Shown here: piece after piece, positions 38,552 through 47,318 of the stretch | Numbering within the stretch: the stretch's first letter is position 1 | Layout of the letters: every line of letters begins with the position of its first letter | From: Clostridiales bacterium | GTDB lineage: Bacteria; Bacillota; Clostridia; Christensenellales; Aristaeellaceae | DNA: 47,363 bases | Direction: 5' to 3' | NCBI GenBank assembly: GCA_004555535.1 | Contig: SFHU01000010.1 | Coordinates: 1-47,363 of the forward strand | The notes under the pieces: model-generated | Seen by the model: only the letters and a program-made list of their open reading frames with translations | Told to the model about the DNA's origin: nothing | The model's database searches: none | Translations under genes and position numbers: made by a program

Positions 38552-41506
38552 ATGGCCACAAACGACATTTTCCGGGGCCTCGAGCAGGACTGCAACATGA
38601 CCGCGAACGACCCGGGCATGATCCGCCTGAGCAACGAGGTGTTTGTCCGGTATGTGTTTGCGCTGGTGTACGATGAGGCCGCGCGGGACAAATCCTGCGC
38701 ACCGCAGCTGCAGGCCATCGTGGAGGGGCTTCGCAGCGGCGCAAACGACAACCTTGACTCGAGGGTGATCGGCGGCAGCACACCTCCGAGCATCGGCATG
38801 TTCGCACGGGCGATCCACAAGATTTCCAGACTGCTGGGCCTGAACGAGCCGGGCAACAGCGCGCCCCACATCGTCGCGCTGCGCGAGCTGTGCGACATCA
38901 TCAACAGCAACGGTCTGATCCGGGCCCGCAATGAGGAATCGCATCAGCGGACGCTTCCCGTCAGCGGCGATGCCGGGGACTATCTGAAGATCTGCTTTGA
39001 GCACATCTTCGCCTCGAGGAACCCCTTCCTCCACGGCGATGCCTACGACATGACCGGCCAGCCCTGCAGCCACAGCGAGGTCATCTGCATGGCGGAGGGC
39101 ACGGCCATCAGGAATCAGGGCGCAAACAGATATGAATGCTGCGGGTGCATACGCAGGCAGAACGGCATGTCCAGCCTGGCCTCCGTGCAGGTCAGCATGC
39201 TGCTGCACAACGACGAAAACGCCTATGTCCTCCAGGAGGATTTCACGGGGGACAGGGCGGAGGACTTCCGCGTGCCCAGCCTCTATCTGCGCGTCATGTT
39301 CTGCAGCCCCTCCGGCAATTCCATCCGTTACTACCGCCTGTCGCCCTTCTTTGTGAGCTTCTTCGAGGACAACCCCTATGTCCCGCAATACGCGTTCTTC
39401 TATCACCGCACGATCCCCTGGCAGGGCAAGGCGGTCTATATCCGCATGAATTCCCTGGGGCGCATCAACCAGCACATGGGCATCGCGCGCGCCGGGGAGA
39501 CTGGCGAGGGCTGGTTTGAATCGTGGCTGGACCGCGCAAAGGCAAACCGGCAGAACGCCACGCTGCGGACGATGATCGCCTTCCCGTGGAAAAAGCTGGC
39601 CGTCAGGGGGAGCGCGAATTGCGTCGGGCGCATTATCGACACGCAGTCAAGCCCCAACGGCGAGCTCCAGATGCACAGAACGTTCATCAACCTGCGATAT
39701 GACCGCCCCTACAGCGCCTACGGCGAATTTGCGCAGGCCGTTCTCGAGGACGACAGGATGTATCTGGATATCCCCCTCTACAAGGAGAGGGAAATGCAGA
39801 AGCTGATGGAGGTGTTTCAGGCGGAGCCGGGCCGTCAGCGTCTGATCATCCGGGGCGAGGGCGGCGTCGGCAAGACGCATACCGTGCTCGCCGCGCTCAG
39901 GAACATCTATTTCCGAAGGTCGTGCGTCGCTCCGCCCCTCGGCACGATGCACTTTGACTACATCATCTTCCTGACCGCCAAGAAGAACTACTTCGTTGAA
40001 ACGAACGACAGCAATCCCATCTGCAGGAAGGACGCGGATTTCTCGACGAGAGAGCAGGCGCTTGAACGCATTGCCGCCATCCTCCACGAATGCTCCGCGG
40101 AAACGCTGAGCGATATGCTGGGCAGTCAAAAGACCGGCGGCAGCAGAATCGAAAAGCTCAAGCGCGCCATCCTGAGCGAGGACTGCGCCAGACCGGACCG
40201 GAGCCTGCGCAACGAGAACGTCCTGCCGTCGATCCTGCTGATCATCGACGATCTGGATTCCATGGCGAGTGCCCGAAGGGCGGATACGGCTGAGGAGCAG
40301 TACGCTCTGGACCATCAGGAGCAGGTGGGGCTGGTCAACGATCTCTTCGACCTGTGCCAGGAGAACCAGAAGCTGCGCGTCATCATGACGACGAGGTACA
40401 AGGCCTTCTCCGGCCCCGTGGACGAGCTGGAGCTCTCGGCGCTCAGCGAGCAGCAGACGGAGATCTTCGTGGAGGGATTCCTGCGTTACTGCGGCTATCC
40501 GAACGATTCGCTGACCCACGAAGAGATGGTCAACCTGCACGTCATCAGCCGCGGCATACCGCTGTACATCAAGAACCTGCTGATCAAGCGCAGCAGGAAG
40601 CTCTTCCCGCTGGACAATGTCATTCCGGCCTATCGCGAGCAGATTGAGCGCAGCATGACGGAGTTTTCCTACAATACGCTCGCCCTGAACGAGCACGAGG
40701 GGCACATGGTCTCGATTCTCGCCGAGTTCATCAGGAGCGACACGTTCATCCAGGGCACGCCGTCCGCGCTTGTCCGGCTGCTGATGGACGATGTGGACGA
40801 CGGCGTCTTCGCCAATGTGTGCGAATCGCTGGAGGCGAGCTATCTGCTCAAACGGGTCAACAGCCAGCGCAGCCTGTATCTGCTGGTTCGGGATCTTGAC
40901 AGCCTCCCCAACCGGAGGAGCTTCACCCTCAATCCCCTGATCAGCCTGTTCCTGGATCCGGAGTGCGTGCCGTTCGAGCTCTGGGAAAACGCCTGCCGGA
41001 CCGGAGACCCGAATCCGCTGCTGGAGCAGATCGCTTCGGTCTGCCGGACACAGCTGCAGACGGACAGACAGGGCGTTCGCCGCTTCGCCGAGCATGTGCT
41101 TGACATGGCGTCGCACCCCGACGCGCTGGGCTACAGCATGCTCTCCCACATTCAGGAAACCCCTGTGAAGCAGATGTTTGAGGAGCTGCTCACCAACGTG
41201 GAGAACGAGGAGGAGAACAGCTGGATCCCGCAGATGATCGGCTTTTTCGAAAAGGACGAAATCATCCGGGCCAACGTCGATGCCGTGCTGGACTGGCTGG
41301 AGGATCAGCGGAACCTGCTGCGCTATCCCGTAGAGAGCGGGGAGCTGATTCATCTGGCGATCGAGTGGCTGAACCAGCAGTTCCTGCCCTTGGAAGAGCT
41401 GGAGGCGCTCAAGGGCAATCTGCTCCAGGCCATCGATGCCTACGATGATCTGCCCGGCGATCTTCCCGGAAAGGACGCCTCGATCTGGAGGGGCCTGCTG
41501 GACTGA
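38552..41506 (+). CDS. NB-ARC/STAND-like NTPase with HEPN-like motifs, gene 6
   Basis: 984 residues. The NTPase core shows Walker A GEGGVGKT (435-442), Walker B ILLIIDDLD (561-569), the TTR sensor in RVIMTTRYKA (613-615) and GIPL (668-671), the set typical of NB-ARC/STAND switches. Residues 690-984 are helical and probably hold winged-helix and superhelical sensor parts. The N-terminal 430 residues are unusual: two RN-x3-H motifs, R126-N127..H131 (RARNEESH) and R156-N157..H161 (SRNPFLHG), recall the catalytic motif of HEPN ribonucleases, and Cys172, Cys179, Cys196, Cys197 and Cys199 could form a metal site. Ribosome site GGAGGAGG precedes the ATG. Last gene of the operon before a terminator. 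Confidence 0.85.
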   Translation: MATNDIFRGLEQDCNMTANDPGMIRLSNEVFVRYVFALVYDEAARDKSCAPQLQAIVEGLRSGANDNLDSRVIGGSTPPSIGMFARAIHKISRLLGLNEPGNSAPHIVALRELCDIINSNGLIRARNEESHQRTLPVSGDAGDYLKICFEHIFASRNPFLHGDAYDMTGQPCSHSEVICMAEGTAIRNQGANRYECCGCIRRQNGMSSLASVQVSMLLHNDENAYVLQEDFTGDRAEDFRVPSLYLRVMFCSPSGNSIRYYRLSPFFVSFFEDNPYVPQYAFFYHRTIPWQGKAVYIRMNSLGRINQHMGIARAGETGEGWFESWLDRAKANRQNATLRTMIAFPWKKLAVRGSANCVGRIIDTQSSPNGELQMHRTFINLRYDRPYSAYGEFAQAVLEDDRMYLDIPLYKEREMQKLMEVFQAEPGRQRLIIRGEGGVGKTHTVLAALRNIYFRRSCVAPPLGTMHFDYIIFLTAKKNYFVETNDSNPICRKDADFSTREQALERIAAILHECSAETLSDMLGSQKTGGSRIEKLKRAILSEDCARPDRSLRNENVLPSILLIIDDLDSMASARRADTAEEQYALDHQEQVGLVNDLFDLCQENQKLRVIMTTRYKAFSGPVDELELSALSEQQTEIFVEGFLRYCGYPNDSLTHEEMVNLHVISRGIPLYIKNLLIKRSRKLFPLDNVIPAYREQIERSMTEFSYNTLALNEHEGHMVSILAEFIRSDTFIQGTPSALVRLLMDDVDDGVFANVCESLEASYLLKRVNSQRSLYLLVRDLDSLPNRRSFTLNPLISLFLDPECVPFELWENACRTGDPNPLLEQIASVCRTQLQTDRQGVRRFAEHVLDMASHPDALGYSMLSHIQETPVKQMFEELLTNVENEEENSWIPQMIGFFEKDEIIRANVDAVLDWLEDQRNLLRYPVESGELIHLAIEWLNQQFLPLEELEALKGNLLQAIDAYDDLPGDLPGKDASIWRGLLD

Positions 41507-41550
41507 TCCCCGTTTCCTTGCAAACGGCCCTCATCAGCGCGAATCACGCA

Positions 41551-41581
41551 AGGAGGCCCCATCCGCCGGATGGGGCCTCCT
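41551..41581. terminator. Bidirectional terminator after the Hsp70/STAND operon
   Basis: Perfect 14-bp arms AGGAGGCCCCATCC (41551-41564) and 41568-41581 with a 3-nt loop, followed by TGATTGTCTT. It closes the operon and the convergent ABC exporter operon. Confidence 0.85.
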
Positions 41582-41593
41582 GATTGTCTTCCC

Positions 41594-43504
41594 TTATGCC
41601 GCGCTGAAATCGCCGGTATAGAGCTGGTAGTACTTGCCGCGCTGGGCGATGAGCTCGTCGTGCGTGCCGCGCTCGATGATGCGCCCCTGCTCGAGCACCA
41701 TGATGCAGTCGCTGTTTCTGACAGTCGAAAGCCTGTGGGCGATGACGAACGTCGTGCGCCCCTTCATCAGCGAATCCATGCCGGCCTGCACGAGCGCCTC
41801 CGTGCGCGTGTCGATGGAGGAGGTCGCCTCGTCGAGGATGAGCACGGGCGGATCGGCCACCGCCGCGCGGGCGATGGAGAGCAGCTGGCGCTGTCCCTGG
41901 GAGAGGTTCGCGCCGTCGCCGGTGAGCATCGTCTGATAGCCCTCGGGCAGGCGGGAGATGAAGCCGTCCGCGTTGGCCAGCTTCGCCGCAGCGATGCATT
42001 CCTCGTCCGTCGCGTCGAGTCGCCCGTAGCGGATGTTGTCCATGACCGTGCCGGTGAACAGGTGCGTGTCCTGCAGCACGATGCCCAGTGAGCGGCGCAG
42101 GTCGTCCTTGCGGATCTTGTTGATGTTGATGCCGTCGTAGCGGATCTTGCCGTCCTGAATGTCGTAGAAGCGGTTGATCAGGTTGGTGATGGTCGTCTTG
42201 CCCGCGCCGGTGGAGCCGACAAAGGCGATCTTCTGGCCCGGCGTCGCGTAGAGCTTCACATCGTGAAGCACCATCTTGTCGTCCGTGTAGCCGAAGTCGA
42301 CGCCGTCCATGACGATGTCGCCCCTGAGCTCGACGTAGTCCGTCGTGCCGCTCGCCTTGTGGTAATGCTTCCAGGCCCAAACGCCCGTGCGCTCCTTGCA
42401 CTCGGTGAGCGAGCCGTCCGCCCCGCGGCGCGCGTTGACGAGCGTGACATAGCCCTCGTCCTGCTCCGGCTCCTGGTCGAGCAGCGCGAAGACGCGCTCC
42501 GCGCCGGCCAGCGCCATGATGATGGAGTTGCTCTGCTGGGAGACCTGGTTGATCGGCTGGTTGAAGCTCTTGTTGAGCGTCAGGAAGGAGACGAGCGTGC
42601 CGATGGTCAGCCCGAGGTAGCCGCGCGTGGCCAGCAGGCCGCCCGCCACCGCGCAGAGCACGTAGCTCAGGTTGCCCATCGCCATCGTCACCGGCATGAT
42701 CGTGTTGGAGATGCGGTTGGCGCTGCTGGCGCTCTCGCGCAGGCGCTCGTTGAGCTGCTCAAACTCCGCGATGGTCTTCTCCTCGCGGCAGAAGACCTTG
42801 ACGACCTTCTGGCCGTCCATCATCTCCTCGATGTAGCCGTTGACCGCGCCCAGGTCGCGCTGCTGCTGCACGAAGAAGCCGCCCGCGCTTTTGATCCTGC
42901 TCATGGAGATGGACAGCGTCAGCGCGACCATCATCAGCGTCACCAGCGTCAGCGGCACGTTGAGGATGATCATCGAGGTCAGCACGCTGATAATCGTCAC
43001 GACGCTGGAGACCAGCTGCGTCATCGACTGGGAGATCATCTGGCGCATGGTGTCGATGTCGTTGGTGTAGACGCTCATGACGTCGCCGTGCGCGTGCGTG
43101 TCAAAGTATTTGATGGGCAGGCGCTCCATCTTCTCAAACAGCCGCACGCGCAGATTGCGCAGCGTGCCCTGGGAGATGAAGATCATCAGGTAGTTCTGCA
43201 GCCAGGCCGCGAAGACGCCCACGGCATAGACCGCCGCGACGCCCAGCAGCGCGCGGGCCAGCGGGGCAAAGTCCGGGCTTTCGCTGCCGATCATCGGCAG
43301 GATGTAGTCGTCGATGAGCGACTGGGTGAAGAGCGTGCCGCGCACGTTGGCCACCGCGCTGACGGCGATGCAGACCAGCACGATCAGGCAATGGAATTTG
43401 TAGCGCCTGCCGATCTCCGCGAAGATGCGCCCCAGCGTCTTCCTCGGGTTTTTTGCGCCGGGCTTTCCGGCGTTTTTCATGTTTCTTGGGCCATGTCCCA
43501 TCAT
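41594..43504 (-). CDS. Heterodimeric ABC exporter, canonical-site half
   Basis: 636 residues: N-terminal six-helix membrane domain (start MMGHGPRNMKNAGKPG, cytoplasmic basic) and C-terminal ATPase. Walker A is GSTGAGKTT, the signature is the variant LSQGQRQL, and Walker B is VLILDEATSSID with the catalytic Glu. Between them lies a small insertion after EPEQDEGYVTLVNARRGADG, found in this exporter group. It pairs with the upstream gene product as in TM287/288 or BmrCD type multidrug exporters. The ATG overlaps the preceding stop (ATGA). Likely exports lipophilic compounds; the substrate is not evident. Confidence 0.92.
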   Translation of the reverse strand: MMGHGPRNMKNAGKPGAKNPRKTLGRIFAEIGRRYKFHCLIVLVCIAVSAVANVRGTLFTQSLIDDYILPMIGSESPDFAPLARALLGVAAVYAVGVFAAWLQNYLMIFISQGTLRNLRVRLFEKMERLPIKYFDTHAHGDVMSVYTNDIDTMRQMISQSMTQLVSSVVTIISVLTSMIILNVPLTLVTLMMVALTLSISMSRIKSAGGFFVQQQRDLGAVNGYIEEMMDGQKVVKVFCREEKTIAEFEQLNERLRESASSANRISNTIMPVTMAMGNLSYVLCAVAGGLLATRGYLGLTIGTLVSFLTLNKSFNQPINQVSQQSNSIIMALAGAERVFALLDQEPEQDEGYVTLVNARRGADGSLTECKERTGVWAWKHYHKASGTTDYVELRGDIVMDGVDFGYTDDKMVLHDVKLYATPGQKIAFVGSTGAGKTTITNLINRFYDIQDGKIRYDGININKIRKDDLRRSLGIVLQDTHLFTGTVMDNIRYGRLDATDEECIAAAKLANADGFISRLPEGYQTMLTGDGANLSQGQRQLLSIARAAVADPPVLILDEATSSIDTRTEALVQAGMDSLMKGRTTFVIAHRLSTVRNSDCIMVLEQGRIIERGTHDELIAQRGKYYQLYTGDFSAA

Positions 43505-45324
43505 GCGCGGTCCTCTCCCTTCTGCTCAAAGTCGTCCCGCAGCGAGGCCTCGTCGAAGTCCCCGCCGCCGCTGCCCACCTGGCTGTTGTAGACCTCCTGA
43601 TAGATCGGGCAGGTTCTGAGCAGGTTCTCCGGCGTGTCAAACGCCGCGACGCGGCCCTCGTCGAGCACGAGCACCCTGTCCGCGTCCTCGACGGAGGCGA
43701 TGCGCTGGGCGATGATCAGCTTGGTCGTGCCGGGGATGTGCGTGCGCAGGGCCGCGCGGATCTTCGCGTCCGTCGCGGTATCGACGGCGCTGGTCGAGTC
43801 GTCGAGGATCAGCACCTTCGGGCGCTTGAGCAGCGCGCGGGCGATGCACAGGCGCTGCTTCTGCCCGCCGGAGACGTTCGTGCCGCCGCGCTCGATGCGC
43901 GTGTTGTATCCGTCGGGGAAGCGGGAGATGAACTCGTCCGCGCAGGCCAGGCGGCAGGCCTCGCGGCACTGCGCCTCGGTCGCTTGCTCGTCGCCCCAGC
44001 GCAGGTTCTCAAGGATCGTGCCCGAGAAGAGCACGTTCTTCTGCAGCACGACGGAGACCTCGTCGCGCAGCGTCTCGATGTCGTAGCGGCGCACGTCGAC
44101 GCCGCCGACCTTCACGCAGCCGCCGGTCACGTCGTAGAGTCGGGAGATCAGGCTGACCAGGCTCGACTTGGAGGAGCCCGTGCCGCCCAGAATGCCGATC
44201 GTCTCGCCGGAGGCGATGTGCAGGTCGACGCCGCTTAAGACGTTTTTGCCGCCGCGATAGGCGAAATCCACATGCTCAAAGTCGATGGAGCCATCCGCGA
44301 CCGCCGTCACCGGGGACTCGGGCGAGGCGATATCCGCCCGCTCGTCAAGCACCTCCTCGACGCGCTGCGCCGCGGCCATCGACTGCGTGACCATGACGAA
44401 GACCATCGAGAGCATCATCAGGCTCATCAGGATGTTCATGACATAGGACAGCAGGCTCGTCAGCTGGCCGGTCGTCAGGCCCGTGCGCCCGACGATCATC
44501 TGCGCGCCCAGCCAGCTCAGCAGCAGGATGCACAGATAGACGCTGCCCATCATGATCGGCTGCATAAAGGAGACGATGCGCTCAGCGCTGATGGAGTTGC
44601 TGTACAAATCGTCCGCCGCATGGGCGAACTTTTTGTCCTCATAGTCCTCGCGCACGAACGCCTTGACCACGCGGATGGCGCCGACGTTCTCCTTGACCGC
44701 CGCGTTGACCGCGTCGTACTTTTTGAACATCTGCTTGAAGTAGCGCATGGCCATCGGCATCAGGATGACGATGGCGACGATGAGCAGCGCCATGACTGTC
44801 AGGAAGATCAGCGACAGGCGCGCGGAAATCTTGAACGCCATGAACAGCGCGACCGCCAGCGTGACCGGCGCGCGCGTGCAGACCATCAGGATCATCTGAA
44901 AGGCGTTCTGCATGTTGGTGACGTCCGTCGTCAGGCGCGTGACCAGGCCCGCGGTGGAAAATTTGTCGATGTTGGAAAACGAGAAGGTCTGGATGTTTTT
45001 GAACATCGCGTCGCGCAGGTTGGCCGCAAAGCCCGTGCTCGCCTGCGCGCTGTGCCGCCCGGCCTCCACGCCGCAGATCATCGCCAGCACGGCCATCAGC
45101 GCCATCAGCGCGCCCACGCGCGCGACGTGGCCCATGTCGCCCACAGAGATGCCGTTGTCGATGATCGACGCGGTCAGATAGGGGATCAGAATCTCCAGAA
45201 TGACGCAGAAGACCGTGAACATCGGCGAGAGCAGCGCGTCCCGCCTGTATGGCCCAATCTCCCTGCCGAGGCGCAAAAACGTCGCGCGGGCGCTCCTCTT
45301 TTCGGTTTCCTGTGTTATGCTCAT
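43501..45324 (-). CDS. Heterodimeric ABC exporter, degenerate-site half
   Basis: 607 residues, six membrane helices plus ATPase. Walker A is GGTGSSKSS (Ser in place of the last Gly), the signature VSGGQKQR is canonical, and Walker B VLILDDSTSAVD has Asp in place of the catalytic Glu, so this half forms the degenerate ATP site of the dimer. ATG 45324 is taken because AAAGGAGG lies six bases upstream and because the stop of the marR-type gene overlaps it; an ATG at 45330 abuts the ribosome site. Regulated with marR from the promoter at 45834-45862. Confidence 0.92.
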   Translation of the reverse strand: MSITQETEKRSARATFLRLGREIGPYRRDALLSPMFTVFCVILEILIPYLTASIIDNGISVGDMGHVARVGALMALMAVLAMICGVEAGRHSAQASTGFAANLRDAMFKNIQTFSFSNIDKFSTAGLVTRLTTDVTNMQNAFQMILMVCTRAPVTLAVALFMAFKISARLSLIFLTVMALLIVAIVILMPMAMRYFKQMFKKYDAVNAAVKENVGAIRVVKAFVREDYEDKKFAHAADDLYSNSISAERIVSFMQPIMMGSVYLCILLLSWLGAQMIVGRTGLTTGQLTSLLSYVMNILMSLMMLSMVFVMVTQSMAAAQRVEEVLDERADIASPESPVTAVADGSIDFEHVDFAYRGGKNVLSGVDLHIASGETIGILGGTGSSKSSLVSLISRLYDVTGGCVKVGGVDVRRYDIETLRDEVSVVLQKNVLFSGTILENLRWGDEQATEAQCREACRLACADEFISRFPDGYNTRIERGGTNVSGGQKQRLCIARALLKRPKVLILDDSTSAVDTATDAKIRAALRTHIPGTTKLIIAQRIASVEDADRVLVLDEGRVAAFDTPENLLRTCPIYQEVYNSQVGSGGGDFDEASLRDDFEQKGEDRA

Positions 45325-45797
45325 AGGCATCCTCCTTTGCCTTGCTTTCCGCTCTCCGGGGCGCAGGCGCCCAGCGATTCGCTGATCTGCGCGATTCTGC
45401 GGATCAGGCGGATGAACTGGTCGGTGTCCTCCTGACCCAGGCGCTCGAAGATGGCCGCCAGCCGCCTGCGGGCGCATGCCTTTCTATGCGCGCAGAGCGC
45501 CGCGCCGCTTTTTGTCATCGCCACGAGCACGCGCCGCCTGTCCGCGGTATCCGCGCTGCGCTCGATCAGCCCCTTCTTTTCCAGGCTGTTGAGCACAGCC
45601 GCCACGCGCGAGGTCGTCATCTCCAGCAGCCGGCTCAGATCCCCGGCGCTGACGCGGCGCTGCTCGTCATCAAGCAGCCTCAGCACGGCCATCTCGCCGC
45701 GCATCAGCGCGCTGACGTCGTCCTGGCGGGGCATGAAGCCCCTGTATTGCCGCATTTCCTCAAAAAAACCGTGCGCCAGCTCCTCATAATGATCCAT
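45321..45797 (-). CDS. MarR-family transcriptional regulator
   Basis: 158 residues with the winged helix-turn-helix of MarR: LSRLLEMTTSRVAAVLNSLEKKGLIER and the wing DTADRRRVLVAMTKSG (each read across two segments). First gene of the exporter operon, overlapping the next start by four bases, so it probably represses its own operon until a substrate of the exporter binds. GGAGG lies before the ATG. A 6-bp inverted repeat within its promoter is the likely operator. Confidence 0.92.
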   Translation of the reverse strand: MDHYEELAHGFFEEMRQYRGFMPRQDDVSALMRGEMAVLRLLDDEQRRVSAGDLSRLLEMTTSRVAAVLNSLEKKGLIERSADTADRRRVLVAMTKSGAALCAHRKACARRRLAAIFERLGQEDTDQFIRLIRRIAQISESLGACAPESGKQGKGGCL

Positions 45798-45833
45798 GAA
45801 GACCCTCCATTCGATTTGCTAACACTGTGAGCT

Positions 45834-45862
45834 ATTATACGGAACATCCCTGTTCCTGTCAA
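45834..45862 (-). promoter_or_regulatory. Promoter and operator of the marR-exporter operon
   Basis: Consensus promoter on the minus strand: TTGACA (45857-45862), 17-bp spacer, TATAAT (45834-45839). The spacer is almost filled by GGAACA-tccc-TGTTCC (45841-45856), an inverted repeat positioned for repression by the MarR protein. Confidence 0.85.
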
Positions 45863-46122
45863 TGAAAAACCTGCTGAAAATGCCCCTGCTCATTCCGAAG
45901 AAGGTCACAAGATGCTTGACAGCGTTTTGTCAGCCATGCTGTCACGACGCCGACGCGCCGGGAAGGCGCGCGCTTGATGGAAAACAATCCTCCGGCGGCG
46001 TCCCATGGGCTCAAGCTCGCGGATTTCGACGGAATATGACATAAAGTGGTGAGTTTACTCCCTTTTTTCGCCATTTTCTGCTTCGCAATGGTGCTGAAGT
46101 GGAGAAAAGAAGGTGGAAACAA
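45863..46122. other. Gene-free stretch between marR and the MBL gene
   Basis: No credible gene: the one ATG frame (45862) lacks a ribosome site and starts in the marR promoter. Small features seen are TTGACAGCGTTTTGTCA with a nearby CTGTCA at 45914-45942, a GC hairpin CGCGCCGGGAAGGCGCG at about 45955-45971, and GTGG repeats from 46046 on. Confidence 0.6.
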
Positions 46123-46150
46123 TTGACAAGTGGAAAAAAAAGGATAAAAT
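46123..46150 (+). promoter_or_regulatory. Promoter of the MBL-fold gene
   Basis: TTGACA (46123-46128), 16-bp spacer, TAAAAT (46145-46150). GTGG occurs at 46046, 46099, 46113 and 46130 around it, always followed by A or T, possibly a direct-repeat operator. Confidence 0.6.
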
Positions 46151-46231
46151 GGAGGGAGAGGAGATTATCCATCCGCCGCGCCGGCTGAACGCCCTGCGGA
46201 TGGAGCAAAAGGGAAAGGAGCGTGCTTGGGC

Positions 46232-47095
46232 ATGAAGGACATCACGATTGAATATCTGGGAGGCAGCGGCTTTCTCGTCTCCATCGGCGATACCGGCATG
46301 CTCTTTGACGCCAGCGAGCACGGCGCGGGCGCGCGCCGCATGCCCGATAAAACGCGGCTTGCGGCCTACCGCCGCCTCTATGTCTTCGTCAGCCATCGCC
46401 ATGACGACCACTTTTCCGAGTCGATCTATGACCTCTGCGGGGAAAACGCCATCTATGTGCTGGGCTTTGACGTGCCCCAGCCGTACCGCGGCGTGCGCAT
46501 GCAGCCGGGGGAGGAGCGCGGGTTCGGCCCCGTGACGGTGCACACCTACGGCTCCACGGACGAGGGTGTCTCGTTCCTTATCGAATACACCGGCATCCGC
46601 CTGTTCCACGCGGGCGACCTGAACCTGTGGCACTGGCGCGACGAATCCTCCGTCATGGAGATCGAGGCCGCCGAGCGCGCGTTTTATGACTGCGTCGCCC
46701 CGATCCCGCAGGAGACGATCGACGTCGCGTTCTTCCCGGTCGATCCGCGGCAGGGCAGCATGTACGATGCGGGCGCGGGCTACTTCGTCATGACCGTCAA
46801 GCCGCGCATCCTCATCCCGATGCACTTCCAGGGCCGCGCGGATGTGGCGCTGCGCTTCGCCGCCTCCGGCAGCACGGCCGCGACGCAGGTCGTCGCGCTG
46901 CAGGAGCCGGGCGAGGAGGTCAGCCTGAGCCTGCCCGATACCGACGAGAGCGCGCCGGATCGGAAGCTGCGCGAGCTGCTGGCCGACGAGCACTTCGGGG
47001 AGACGGAGGAAGAGACGAAAGATCAAGAAGAAGAAGAAAAAGAAGAAGAGAAAGAGAAAGAGGAAGAGGAAGAGGAAAAAGACAGGAAGGAATAA
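46232..47095 (+). CDS. MBL-fold metallohydrolase with acidic tail
   Basis: 287 residues. Metallo-beta-lactamase fold of the UlaG/YtnP-like L-ascorbate-lactonase branch: YLGGSGFLVSIGDTGMLFDA, zinc motif SHRHDDHF (HxHxDH), then LFHAGDLNLWHW and ILIPMHFQG with the later His ligand. The substrate is unknown. The last 30 residues are almost only Glu and Lys (ETKDQEEEEKEEEKEKEEEE), encoded by a purine-only tract; this tail is not part of the fold. Start: ATG 46232 is 11 bases after AAAGGAG, TTG 46226 is five bases after it, so two extra residues are possible. Monocistronic with its own promoter and terminator. Confidence 0.88.
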   Translation: MKDITIEYLGGSGFLVSIGDTGMLFDASEHGAGARRMPDKTRLAAYRRLYVFVSHRHDDHFSESIYDLCGENAIYVLGFDVPQPYRGVRMQPGEERGFGPVTVHTYGSTDEGVSFLIEYTGIRLFHAGDLNLWHWRDESSVMEIEAAERAFYDCVAPIPQETIDVAFFPVDPRQGSMYDAGAGYFVMTVKPRILIPMHFQGRADVALRFAASGSTAATQVVALQEPGEEVSLSLPDTDESAPDRKLRELLADEHFGETEEETKDQEEEEKEEEKEKEEEEEEKDRKE

Positions 47096-47162
47096 GCCGG
47101 TCTCCCGGATTCAGAAAAAAAAGCATCCCGCTGCAATGGGCGGCGTTCATAAGACAGTTAAC

Positions 47163-47198
47163 AGCCACGGCAGTTTGCGCTGCTGTGGCTTGTTTGTT
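47163..47198 (+). terminator. Terminator after the MBL-fold gene
   Basis: AGCCACGGCAG (47163-47173), loop TTTGCG, CTGCTGTGGCT (47180-47190), then TGTTTGTT. It lies 67 bases after the stop. Confidence 0.8.
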
Positions 47199-47216
47199 GC
47201 GCAGCTGCGGCTGTTC

Positions 47217-47245
47217 TTGTATTGCTTTCTGCGATGTGATAATAT
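47217..47245 (+). promoter_or_regulatory. Promoter of the gene at the window end
   Basis: TTGTAT (47217-47222), 17-bp spacer, TAATAT (47240-47245). It lies between the terminator and the last start codon. Confidence 0.5.
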
Positions 47246-47318
47246 GGAATCGAACAGACCGACAAATCGGAATTTATCAGAAAATGAGGAATAGTTGAAA
47301 TGGAGGCGCTATAATAAC

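Noticed and set aside
41095..41130. HPD tripeptide in the STAND protein (MASHPDALG) as a J-domain that would complete the Hsp70 set
   Set aside because: The surrounding helices do not have the J-domain pattern (no YxxLG helix before it), and it lies deep in the C-terminal helical region. No J-domain was found in any of the six proteins.
45862..46044. 60-codon frame starting MKNLLKMPLLIPKK
   Set aside because: No ribosome site, its start lies in the -35 box of the marR promoter, and its end has no protein-like pattern.
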